From Durusdinium trenchii (Eukaryota > Sar > Dinophyceae > Suessiales > Symbiodiniaceae): 64,000 nt of DNA. Location: assembly GCA_963970005.1 (NCBI GenBank), contig CAXAMN010025361.1, positions 1,739,377 to 1,803,376 of the forward strand. The letters run 5' to 3'. Made by a program: the position numbers and the translations under genes. The notes beneath the pieces were generated by a model. That model made no database searches and was not told the DNA's origin. It was given only the letters and a program-made list of their open reading frames with translations. The stretch's first letter is position 1, and every line of letters begins with the position of its first letter. Positions 11,883-23,200 of this stretch are shown piece after piece.

Positions 11883-12052
11883 TGTGAACCTCGAAGTGCA
11901 GATTTCGTAGTAGGCGCAGCGCTTTGTGAACCTCGAAGTGCAGATATCGTGGCAGGCGTAGCACTTTGTGAACCTCGAAGTGCAGATATCGTGGCCGGCG
12001 CAGCGCTTTGTGAACCTCGAACTGCAGATTTCGTGGCAGGTGCGGCACTTTG
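11883..12052 (+). repeat. 42-bp minisatellite, 4 copies
   Basis: Four tandem units of about 42 bp with the core TGTGAACCTCGAAGTGCAGA. The period is a multiple of three, so one plus frame repeats a 14-residue unit (CEPRSADIVAGAAL) without stops. Degenerate relatives carrying TTTTCGTGRCAGGYGCA extend upstream to about 11640. Confidence 0.8.
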
Positions 12053-12065
12053 TGCTTTCAGATGC

Positions 12066-12099
12066 TCGCTCTCACTCTCACTCTCACTCCCACTCTCAG

Positions 12100-12133
<34 letters not shown>

Positions 12134-12200
12134 TCACTTTCACTCTCTCACTCTCATTCCCTCACTCTCAATCTCACTCACGCTCACCTCTCTGGAGCCC
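12066..12200 (+). repeat. (CTCACT)n microsatellite
   Basis: Imperfect CTCACT/CTCTCA hexamer array directly downstream of the 42-bp minisatellite. Confidence 0.85.
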
Positions 12201-12289
12201 GATCTCTAGACTTTCTGCTGCTACACCTCTACACCTCACACACACTGTTTGGGCTCTCTTGCCGGGAGGGTCTTTGATCTAGATGCCAT

Positions 12290-12610
12290 CATTTTGTCGC
12301 ACCCTTGCCGGCCTTGTTTTGTGCAGAACATTTGACAGCGCCACGAGGGTTGATAATAGGGCCCACCATAGTGTCCTACCCTCCCACGCGGTGAATACCG
12401 TGATGATCCCACAGATAGCTCTGTGCAACATTTCTCTGCTGTGAGTGCCATATATTGCCGTGCTGCCAATGACGCCACGCGGGTGGACCACAGGGCCGAC
12501 CATAGCTGAGTCCAATACTTCTCCGGCGTGAATGCTGTGACAACGCCACAAATGTCCAACACTTGTGCACTATGAATGCCGTGGCACCACCACACAGATG
12601 GGTGTTAGAT
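12290..12610. repeat. Imperfect tandem repeat, roughly 55-60 bp period
   Basis: Diverged units recur with words such as GTGAATGCCGTG, CAACGCCAC and TCCAACA(C/T)TT, about five times. No gene supported. Confidence 0.45.
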
Positions 12611-13212
12611 CGTCTCCAACATTTCATTTCTATCCTTTCGCGCTCTTTTGTTTTTCTTTGTGGGTTTAATTCATGTGTTTGTTTGCTCTGCTGGGGGGCT
12701 GCCTGATCCTTTCATCGCCCTGCTGCTGTTGCCCTTTCCCTATTTTTTGTCGTTCACTGTTGTTTTTTAAAATCTCTTTCTTTTTGAACCCGTTGACGAA
12801 AAATCAAAGTTTTTCTTCATTGTTGTTGATCCCTCACCTTTGTTGGACTGGATGCTTTAGCTGATTGGTCCGTGCCATATGCTTGCATGCCTCTGTATGT
12901 ATGGTCATGGCCCTCGGACGTGTGCCAGCTCCAATTCGCACCTGTTTCGCATCTCGGGCATCTTGGAGATGACAGAAATCATCAAGGGGGGGTGATGAGG
13001 ACCGGGCCATGCGTCGCCAAGAACACCTTGAATGCGACGATTGAAGCCGTGGGCGTTTAACATTCAACGTTTTTTCAACCAGTGGAAGATGGAGTTTTGT
13101 CCTCAACAACGTCCTTCACCACCTTGCGAGTCTTGTGTGTTGTGGGTGAAGCTCCAAGACATCAGACTTATCAAGCTCGCCAGTGGTGTCTTGGTCCGAC
13201 AAGACATGTCAG

Positions 13213-13290
13213 GTCCGTGCAAAGATTGTCATCATCCCCTCGGTGGACAAGACCGAGTTCGGTAGCGCAGTGCAGGTGGTGAAGCGGAGG
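13213..13290 (+). CDS. Candidate exon, unknown protein
   Basis: Follows a TGTCAG acceptor and reads VRAKIVIIPSVDKTEFGSAV then QVVKRR, with possible donors at GTGGTG and GTTCAA. The frame stays open to 13431, so the true end is uncertain. No family recognised. Confidence 0.45.
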
Positions 13291-14213
13291 TTCAATTTCC
13301 AAGACCCGTCATTCATAGCAGTTTTGCAATTGGAGACCGTGGATATCGATAGGAACAACTTTTGCAAGACTTTCCAGAAACCATATCCAAGACATTGGCG
13401 ATTTCTTGAAGCAAGGACGACCCCAGGGTGACCACAGACTCTCGGAGCAGTCATCAACTGGGGTGCAATCACATGAGCTCTTCAACAGACTTTAGTGTTG
13501 ATAAGATTGAACGGGTTCTTTCATCGTAGTCTTATCAGTCTTTTTCTCGATTGGGTGACATTGCATCAAGGCTAGTCCAAAAATGATACTGTGATTCATG
13601 CATCGCCGAGTTTTCAGTAGGAAGGAGTGAATCTGTCACATTCAATTCAATTGACCCTTCCTGAATGGTCCACTGAATGGTCGACAAGACCTTCCAAACA
13701 GGATGCCGCGTCAAGACTCAAGACCATCTATGAGAGAGGGAGTTGCCAGATAGACAGTCTTGAGTAGCCATGTGCTTGTTGCGCATTTGGGGAAGCACAT
13801 CTCCACTTGAATGGATTTAGGATGATTTAGGCACGGTTTCCCACCAAAACACAGGGGCCTCACGTGATTCCATGCTACATCGGAGTCGGGGTTGAGGAAT
13901 TGTCATGCTTCTCCAGATTCATTGTATCATCATCAATCGTCTCTTCAATGTTGGCTCGGTGTATCTCGAGACAAGACCTTGCAGCATCGCAGATGCACAG
14001 CTTTGGTAAGCCCCATTTCGCCCTACGAAACCTTTGTATAACCTCCATGACCCTTCACCGCCATCACTGCTTCTTCCAACCGCGGCAAACAATGCACGTG
14101 AGCTCCCCACACAGGTCTCCAGACATCTAAAGTTGCTGCTTTTCCCGGTACTGAGAAGCCACCCCGCCCTTGCTAGTAGCTGGGGTCCCTTGCCCGCTGG
14201 GCGACTTTGGCGC

Positions 14214-17200
14214 ATGGCGTCTCTGGTGATTGGCGCCTCGCGCGGCCTCGGCTTGGCCCTCACCGGGCATCTCCTGCGAAGAGGGCCCGGACTGGTCCTG
14301 GCAGCACGACGGCCGAGCGGAGCAGGGGCTTTGGAGGAGCTGCAGAGGTGGGGGTGGTCATAGTTGGTGGACTTGGGGGGCTTTAGGGCTGAGCAGATGG
14401 GCCTTGCATCCGTTTGAATTCATGTGAGCTGAACCGCTCTGTTTTCTTGAGCCAAACGTGTACAGCGTTGTAGCTGTAGTTGGTTTCTTTTCATGAACTG
14501 CTGGGGAGGTGTCTTTTTGGGATTCACACTCCCCCTACGGCGCTTCGCCGTATTTGGACATGCTTTGTCCTTCTAAGCCGCCTGATCTTTGATCAGGAAA
14601 AAGCTAAAGCCGCACCAGCGACCCTGAACATTCGGCAAGGCGTCTTTTCGCCAATCCGCGTCCACATAGATCAGCCTGTTGCCGAAGGTCATCTTGGACA
14701 AATCCAGGACCCAAGCCACCGTCACCCGCAGGTACTCCAGCACTCTCAGGTCCTCTGGAGTCGACCGGTGCTCCGGGTGGAATCTCTGAACCCCAAGGCT
14801 ATGCCGGCGTGTCAACCATGTTGCCGATGGCAGGCGTAAGTAGTCCCATGCATCCGTACGGGGAATTGGTCGGAACTTCGTCGCCTCCTCATCCACCAGC
14901 AGCTGCACTTTGTCGAACAACATTTGTGTCCACCACACCGATGGCTGCAAGGTCAGTTGATCTTCTTCCGCCCCATACGGAGGGATCAACCGTGGAGCTT
15001 GGGGCCAATGTGGCCGCTCCCAAGGGTTTTCGTAGCCCCGGTGTGGATCTTCTCCAGGTTCAACTGGTGGGCGAGGCATCACCATGTGTTTCGGCGCCTG
15101 AACCCACGGTGGTGCTTCATCCGGCCATGCAGATGCCAAAGACCTTGGGCACGATGAAGAACCCCCATAGCCCTTTGAAGCAGTCATACTTTTCGATGAG
15201 GTCCCCATTGCCGCAGCACCTCGTGCAGCAGCCTTGCCCCCACCCTCTTCAACCATGTAGGCAGGTGGCCTCTTCCAAGAAGCATTCTCTCCTCCGGATC
15301 TGCAGGTGGCATTGATGTCCGGAGTATGTTGCACATATTTTGGCAAGACCGGTGGAGGCTTTGCAAGCGGCGGCTGGCCGATCTGAACTTCTTTCGGAAG
15401 GATCGGCGGAGCCTTCACTGGCGGAGAGGATGCCTCTCCTCCATGCTCTTCCCATGTCCTCGCCCGCGATGACGCCGCCCCATTGGTTGCCGAAGAACCC
15501 GGTCTCGCCTCCGCCACCACTGAAGCGCAGTTGAATCTTGCCCCAAACGCCATGGCGCACGCTCGACGTTTCCAACTCTACCAAGGAAGCCTCTAGGCTA
15601 CTGTTGGGATCAGAAGGTTCCGACCCTTGCGTGCGGCCCGACGCAGAAGATTCTTTGGCCTCTTGTTCACTTTTGTTTTCTTGTTCTTTTCTTGATTCTT
15701 CTTTTGGTGACCCTTGGTCTTTTGTTTCCCTTGCCGAGGATCCACCTCGCAGGGCACACAAGCGAGGTCGAACAGAACCCTTGGATTCTCCCCCATAGCT
15801 ACAGCTAGTTGACTGACCATGTGAGTTTGGAGGTTTCGAATCCCCCGGTCCTGAACCCCTCTTACCTATCAGACGAGTGGCTTCAAAGGCTAAAGCTACC
15901 GCTAGTGAAGCTACCACTGCAATCTTGGTGACCGCATTGGGCCATTGATGACAAGCTGCGCAGCTCGCCATGCACAAAGCTACCTTGGCCAGCCTCACAC
16001 CTCCATCGTTCTCGGGCGTCAAGGCGTCGTCCTTCGCGGCCATGTTCTTCTCCCCCAGGTCCACCATGTTGATGAACTGTCGAAACCTATTCCAGGAACT
16101 TTTCACCGCTATCGCCTTGGTCAGGAAGTCCGCAATCAGCTTCGATCCTTCAAGGTGGTAGATTTGCCACGTCCCCAAGCGAGCCCTTTCTCTCAAGGCA
16201 TAGCATCTCAACCTCAGATGTCTGGTTCGCCACGGGCCATCTGGTTGTTGGATGATGGCAATGGCGGCCTGACTGTCACCATATGTAACCACCGAGGGCA
16301 GCTCTGCCAGGCCCAATACTTCCCCAAGTAGAGCTGTCCCCCATCGAGGATTCGACGTAGGCCAAAAGCTCTGCTTCTGCAGTGGAAAGGGCCATACAGC
16401 TTTGTCTGGATGACTCCCATTGTACCACTCCTCCTCCTACCATCCCCACTATGCCCTGAACACTTTTTTCTCCTTGAGGTGCATAGGAGACGTCGCAATA
16501 GATCTCGACCAGGTTCATGTTGCGTTCACGAGCTAAAGCATCCTCAGGTCCTCGATCTTTATCTCGGCAACGGCCATAGGCCAGGAAACAGTCTGCTGTG
16601 GCGTTCAAATACTCCAGGATGTAGTGCCCAGTCTGTACTGCCCAGCGAGGATGTTTTGTGACCTCCCGACCAGTGCCCCAATTGCATAGGATAGGTCAGG
16701 CCTGCTTCTCACCGACATCCATAGGATCTCCCCGGCAATCGCTTGAGCCTGTCTCACATCCTCAATCTTGATCTCCTCCTCGACCTCCATTGCGGTGAGA
16801 TGCTCCTTGGGCAGTGGAGTGGATCTTTTTGTAGTGACTCCCCTTCTTCGGAGAAGGTCTTGTAAATAAGACGGTTGTCCCACCAAGATGTTCTCCTCCT
16901 GGAACTTCATCTCAAAGCCACAAAACCTGACCCAATCCTCTTTGTTCACTTTTTCTGGCTTGGACGTCTTCCACTCTTTTTGAATGCGGGAGACCAAACC
17001 ATCATGAGCCTTCCAAGTGCCCATCACCAAAAGATCATCTACGTAAACCAGCATCAGTCCCACTGGCATTTTGTCCCCCTCCTTCACAATGCGCCATAGG
17101 TTCCTTTCGTTCGTGGGCTGCAGCATGAACTTCTCCCCCTGACATTCCCATTCGAATGTAGAGAAGCGCTCATCCCGATGTAGAGCCCAATGGCTTGGAG

Positions 17201-20200
17201 AGGTTTGGAACCCGTAGAGCGCCTTTTTGACCACCCACACTTCATTGTCCGGGCATATGCCAAGTTGGGACATCAAACGCGGCGGAACCACCGCAACTGG
17301 ATTTGCGCCCGGAGCCACCGGCCTTGGGGCCTGTAAGAAAGCACTTTTGACATCAAGCGCTGACACCTGCCACCCTTCATGTGCTGCTTGACGAACTGCG
17401 CAACGGATCAAAGTTCCATCCGCACCGGAGGCATAGCTTCCTGCTGGTCCCCAGGATGGGTCTGCCGTTGGAGAGGCCATATTTCCGCATATAACAGCAC
17501 GGGCCCGATGTTGGCGAGATCCTCCCTTACGCACGCATACCATTTTTCCAGGGATCAATTCTGTTCCTTCCGGAAGCTCTTCACGGGCCATGGGATGTAC
17601 AGCTTGGGTGTCATGCACAAGGACATTGTATTCATACTGAAAGGCGGGAATCCAGTCTTGAGGGTGGTCACGTACTTCATGCAAAGGTACCGTGATGGTC
17701 TGCAGAATGTCCGGCTCTTGCGCTTGGAGGCTACAAAGATGCACCCGAGTGTCCCTTTCCACTCGGCCCAACCTGATCAGGTTATCCTCCAAGTCATCCC
17801 TCCAGCCCACAAACCATTCCACCTCCAATCCCGACTGCGCTCCCTAGGCACATCATCCACCAAATTTGACAGTTGTTTTTGTAGCATCCTGTGTTGCCAC
17901 TCCCATGTGTCCTTCACCTGGTCCATGTCTAACCATCGCCCCTTGTCCCCCATCTCCTGTTCCATGGTCCTTCCAGCGGGTTCCACCTTCATAGCACGAA
18001 CTCCTGTGGCCGAGGCTGCTGTTGAAGATCTTGGGAACTTCTCCGGCGAATCCTTCCATAGCTCTGAAGTTGATGTACTCGGCCTCGAAATTGTCGACGA
18101 TGAAGAATACTCCCGCCCGTGTTCGGTGCCCCCTTCAAGCATGGAGTATCTCCCAACGGTTGTTTGCCTGTCATTCGTCGATGAGGTTGTCCAGGTCGAT
18201 CATCTTCTTCCAGGTGTAGTTGAACCACTTCACCACGCGGTCCTTGTTGAATTCGAAGCTGTTCTCCTTCCTCGTTCGTCTGCACCGCTTCGCGTACATG
18301 TAGTACACGATCATCCTTGAGCTGTACCACCCATCCACCATTCACCAAGTGGCTGGGACATAGGATCATCGCATCCGCGAACGGTGCCACTAATCCTCCA
18401 CCTTTGTGCCATTTCTTCACCTTGACCAACACCCTTCCCCTGTAAGGCAGCATCGGAAGGCAAGGCGCCCCTAAAGCTTCCAGCTGTTTATATCTTCGCT
18501 CCGTGGCTGCATATCTGAAGGCGTCCGCCCATGACGTCACGTCAGTTCTTTCTCCGCCAGGTGCAATCGAACCTTCCTTTTGAGTTGATGTACTTCAGAT
18601 TCTGCATGTCCATTGGAGGCTGGGTCGTCCCCTGCCGTTGTGGTAGGAACAATGCCATTTCGAGCACACCATGCCGTCATTGGCTTCGATATTAGCTCCT
18701 TAGCCCTGTCGGAGTGCAGCCGGTTGATGTAGATCCCCATTGCCTTGAAACCTGCCAAGGCCTTCTGCATGGCCGTCACCACTTCGTCTTGGGCTCTTGA
18801 GGCGATTGGCTCCACATGCACCACATGTTTCACCGGCACGCTTTTGAGGCTTTCCTCCAACTCCTTGGGAAACTGTTCCTCCTCGGGTGTTTCCTCCTTT
18901 TCCAAGTCCACCTCCCCCGGTTCTTCATCTTCCCATGGAGGTGGTCCTTCTTCCGGTTGTCCTCGATCATCAGCCCCGCCCTCCTCTTGCTCCAGAGCCT
19001 CCTGATCTTCCATGGTCTCCTTCTTGTCTTTGCCAAAGTCTGGAACCAGCGCCACTGCCACCAAGGCATACTTCATGTAGTGACTCGTTGCCAGATCCTT
19101 CGCTCGAGGTAGAGGTCCCACGATGTCCACCGACATAGACCACGCCGAGGTCATAGTTTGTCCCTCCTTTCTTCTCCTGTGTGGTCGCTGTGCCCCCATT
19201 TGTTCGACGCATAGACGACAATCACGTCGGAAGGGGGTGTGTCCTTGTCGGAAGTGTTGGGCCCATAGTTCCTTCTCCCTACCTGTGAGCGCCTTGGCAA
19301 TCCAAGGAACTTGTTGCAACAACTTGTCCATGTAGATCTTGAGAGATGCCCATACCGCCGCCCGAAATCCTGGAGCCCATAGTGCCCATGACCTTGACTG
19401 TTCAATCCTGTCATTCAAGTTGTCGGCCAGGGGTTCATCTTGTCCAGTAGGGCTTCTCAGCTCTTGTAACTCTAGCATGTTGGGCAGGTTTGTGATGATA
19501 CTTGTAGGCTTCTTTCGACAGTGTCCCATCGGACGTTGATCAAAACTGATCACATTCATTCCTTCTTCAGATGCCAGATCCTGAAGTTCTTCCCAGCTCC
19601 AAAACGAAGGCATCATGCTTCCCAGTTTGTTCTTTCCCGGGTCCTCCGGACTTTCCAACAGGAACCCCGTTGGTTCATCTCCCAGGCCATGACGTAGTCG
19701 AGCTTCCTCCGCCATGTAGAAGATCCCCAGTTGTTTCAACACCAGGGCCGTGTCATGATCTGCCAGCCGCTGCTCTCCTGCACTTAGATGAGGTAATCCA
19801 AAACGTCCTTCTCCACGATCACGTAGTGGCCTCGGTCCTGGTCTCTTGAACCTCATGCGCGAGACAGTGCGGCAAGGCGGTCCTCCCACCACACATTTGA
19901 TGGCCCCTTTTCTGGCCAACTCCGTCAGGAAGCCCCATAGTTTTGGTCCATGTACATCTTGGTCTTTTCCTTTAGTGATGTCCAGGGTGATCACGTCCCA
20001 ACCATGAGCTTCCATCTCCTTCCATTCCTCCGCCTTCTCCCCCGCATAGAGGTGAAGTAGGATTTTCTTCGACTGTTGTAGCCGTCGTCGAACACTTCTG
20101 TTCCACGGCAATGGACTTGATGAGTTGTCTGGAGTTTCCGACATGTAGCGAAACACTTGGGTAGGGACTTGAGGGAAGCGCTTTTGCCACCACATCATAG

Positions 20201-23200
20201 TGTCCCCATCCAGATTCTCCTCTTGGTTCAAGTCCTCCACCTTCTTTCGCTCGGCCGGGCCTCCTCCTCCGCCACCACGGGACAACCATCGCGTAGCCAC
20301 GAAGCTATCTTTCCACGTTTGGGATGCACTACCACGCAGCCATTGCGGCTCCATTGTAGTTTGTAGCCCAGCTCAATCAGCCCTCTCATAGGAACAATAG
20401 GTTCAATGTGCCCCTCCACCAGAATAGTTCCAGTCACCGGATGTTGTCGAAGCCACACTCGTCCATGGGCCAGATCCACCGGGACCTCCTCCGCCTCCTC
20501 GATTTCCTGGCGAGAACCTTTTTGAAGTGGATGGGTTGCTCCTCCGTCCAATCATTCCCTCGTCTTCCATAGACAAAGGCTCCAACGATTTGCACTGCAC
20601 CGCCATGAGTCGAGCTCTTTGGAGGGACTTCAACAACGCCGATGTAAGTAGGCGCATCCTCCACCGATGTTCTTGTCCCGGATGAAGTGGAAACATTGGC
20701 ACCCTCTCCCGGACTGCCGCCTGAGCTTCCCCCCTTGACCTTCGCCACCTTGACTGTCTCCTCCCCCTTTCCCTCTTTTTTCAGGAATGGGCACGACGTC
20801 TTGCTATGGTTCAGGCCTGAGCAGTTGAAGCACCGATTTTCCTTTGGACTCAACCTGCAATGCTTGAATTTGCAACGGTCCCCACGCCGACACCCCTTTT
20901 CGGTCATCCAAAACCTGCAGGCGTCTTTGTCTCCGGCACCGCCTTCCCGAAGTTCACCACCAGCTGTCCCCGTCGAGGTCACAGTCGAAGTCCCCGATGT
21001 AGGTTGAACGGCCACTGCCTTCAGTGATAGTCCCTTCCCTCCACCAGTGCCCACGCCCATCGACATTTCCTCGGCTTCGGCTTGTAGGTGCTCCGCGAAG
21101 ATCTTGACATTCTCAAGGGTCGGACGAGTGTCCACCATCAACTGCTGCCGACTGGTTGCCAATCGGTATGCAACTTGCGCTCCAGACTTAGCCAAGTGGT
21201 CCGAAGCCTTCACCAACACCCCTGCCAATATCACAGGGTCTGGAAGCATCACTCCCAGTTCTTCCGAACGGCTCCACCACCTCCTCCACGTGCGGATGCC
21301 CTGGGCGACCTCCAGCATGTTGTTGGTCAGCTTGAGCTCCGTCAAATTTCGGATTAGGTTCATCCGCTCACATTGTCCTCCAGGTTGAAATTTCACATAG
21401 AGGATGAACAACACCTGAGCTACCGTCATCTTCCGAGTCGTGACGACCTCATTCTTGACGTTCTCAGCACCACCTGCAGCAACAGGCTCAACATCTTACG
21501 CTCCGTGCGAGGCCATTTGTTCGCCTCCTCCAAGCAGACAGGACCCAGACGAAGTCGTTGGAGCGGATCCGCCGTCAGCCATTCCTCATAGGCCTTGGAC
21601 ACGCTCTTCAAGGCCAACTGCCACCATTGACTTGCTCCCGGGCTGATCTCCGACACAATCGGCTCCAGCGTCGTAAGCCAGTCTCCAAACGCCAGCGAAG
21701 TTGTTTCAAGGCCCAACACCGGCAATTCCACTGACCGGGTTTGATCACCCAGTGATTCCTCTGGAGCCACCCATGCATTTGGCGATGTAGATGGACCAGG
21801 ACCTCCATTTGGAAAAATGCCGCACACCCCATTGCCCCAAGGAAGTTGTCCAGGTAGACCGGGAGGATAAGGCCATGGGTAGGCCACAGGTGTTGCACCC
21901 GGAGCCATGTGTCCCACATTCACGATCGGCGCCGTCACCGTTTTCGTAGCCTGCAACTCTCCACCACCTTGAACTTTGCCTCCAGGCGCTTCCACTGCGG
22001 ACTGGAAAGACGAGTTCGAGCTCGGCTGACCCAACTTTTGTACTTCTTCTTGAAACCTGACCTCCCCCTCTTGTAGACATTTTGCACGAAGTAGTTCCAC
22101 AGGATCAGGTACTCCACGACTGCCTTGGGCTTGATCATGTAGTTCCCGTAGTTTTTCCGCTGTCCATGGATTGACCGGCGAACTCTTCACCGAACCCTTC
22201 AACTCTTCCCCAACCCTTCGTTCAGGGAGATGCTCCTGCACGGCCAGTCCACCACTAGCCACTGGTTCTGCCTCCATAGATGTTCCCCTCATAGATCCAC
22301 CGGCTTCACGTTGCCCCGGCAAGATCGGCATTTGTGATTGGCTTCCTCTCCCCCCCCCACATTCCCGGCAAAGGCATTCCCAAACCGGCCAACATCCCCC
22401 AGACTTGCTCCTGGACCGGCTGCAGCAAGCTCGGCGCCCCACCACCACCTTCATGCCCTCCGACTTGTCCGCCAACATGGTGTCCAGGTACAGGAGGAGG
22501 TAGTGAGCCTGTAGGCAAAGGAGGAACCACCGGCAAGAGGCTCATCGGCGGTCCTTGAGGTTGTCTCGGGACTTCACGATCTCGGTTTTCGATCGCTCGA
22601 ACCTCTTCAGGTGCAGGTCGTTCCCTTGAAGCTCCAGCCGTCAGGGCCGATGAAGTCTTCCTCAACGAGGGCGTCAACATCCGACTGGGTTCTAAGCTTT
22701 GGGCTCGTCTGGCTGGCTCCGTGGTCGTCTCCGAAGCCCTCGCTTCCTCGATTAAAGCATCCAGCCTTTCGTCCGCCGTTTGTTCCCGTCCTTTCGACAT
22801 GGAACGTCTTCGGCGCATGTCCATGGCGGCCAACAACTCAGATCTTCTGAGGTGGTCTTGTTGGGCTCATAACCCATGTGAGCTGAACCGCTCTGTTTTC
22901 TTGAGCCAAACGTGTACAGCGTTGTAGCTGTAGTTGGTCGGGGGCTTTATTAATCAAGAGTCTTACATTGTCGATGGGAGGATTCCGTCTATCTCCACCA
23001 AAACCAGGCTCCGAACACCACCCTGCACCGAGCACCAGTGGCAGGGAGTACCCCGACTCGCTGCGAGTGCTGGAGCTCGACGTCACGGTGCCATGGCTCC
23101 TGATCTCTGCGCTCGTGCCGTGCGCGCGGGACGTTCCGCTACACAGCTCTGATCGAGGTGTCCAGGTGATGGCGTTGAACATGGTTGTGCTTTGTTGCTT

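Larger units (their letters stand above)
14421..22938 (-). mobile_element. Near-complete Ty1/copia-type LTR retrotransposon with methyltransferase-like domain
   Basis: Bounded by identical 64-bp direct repeats. Reading on the minus strand: LTR, primer-binding site, Gag, protease, methyltransferase-like domain, integrase, RT, RNase H, C-terminal extension, purine tract, LTR. The integrase-before-RT order marks it as copia type. The polyprotein is split by about eight single-base frameshifts but carries no clear in-frame stop codons. It sits in intron 1 of the SDR gene, opposite to that gene's transcription. No target-site duplication is evident (GAATT on the left, CGGGG on the right). Confidence 0.9.

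Noticed and set aside
14421-22938. Target-site duplication around the copia element
   Set aside because: Flanks GAATT and CGGGG do not match, and shifting the LTR edges inside the shared 64 bases gives no match.
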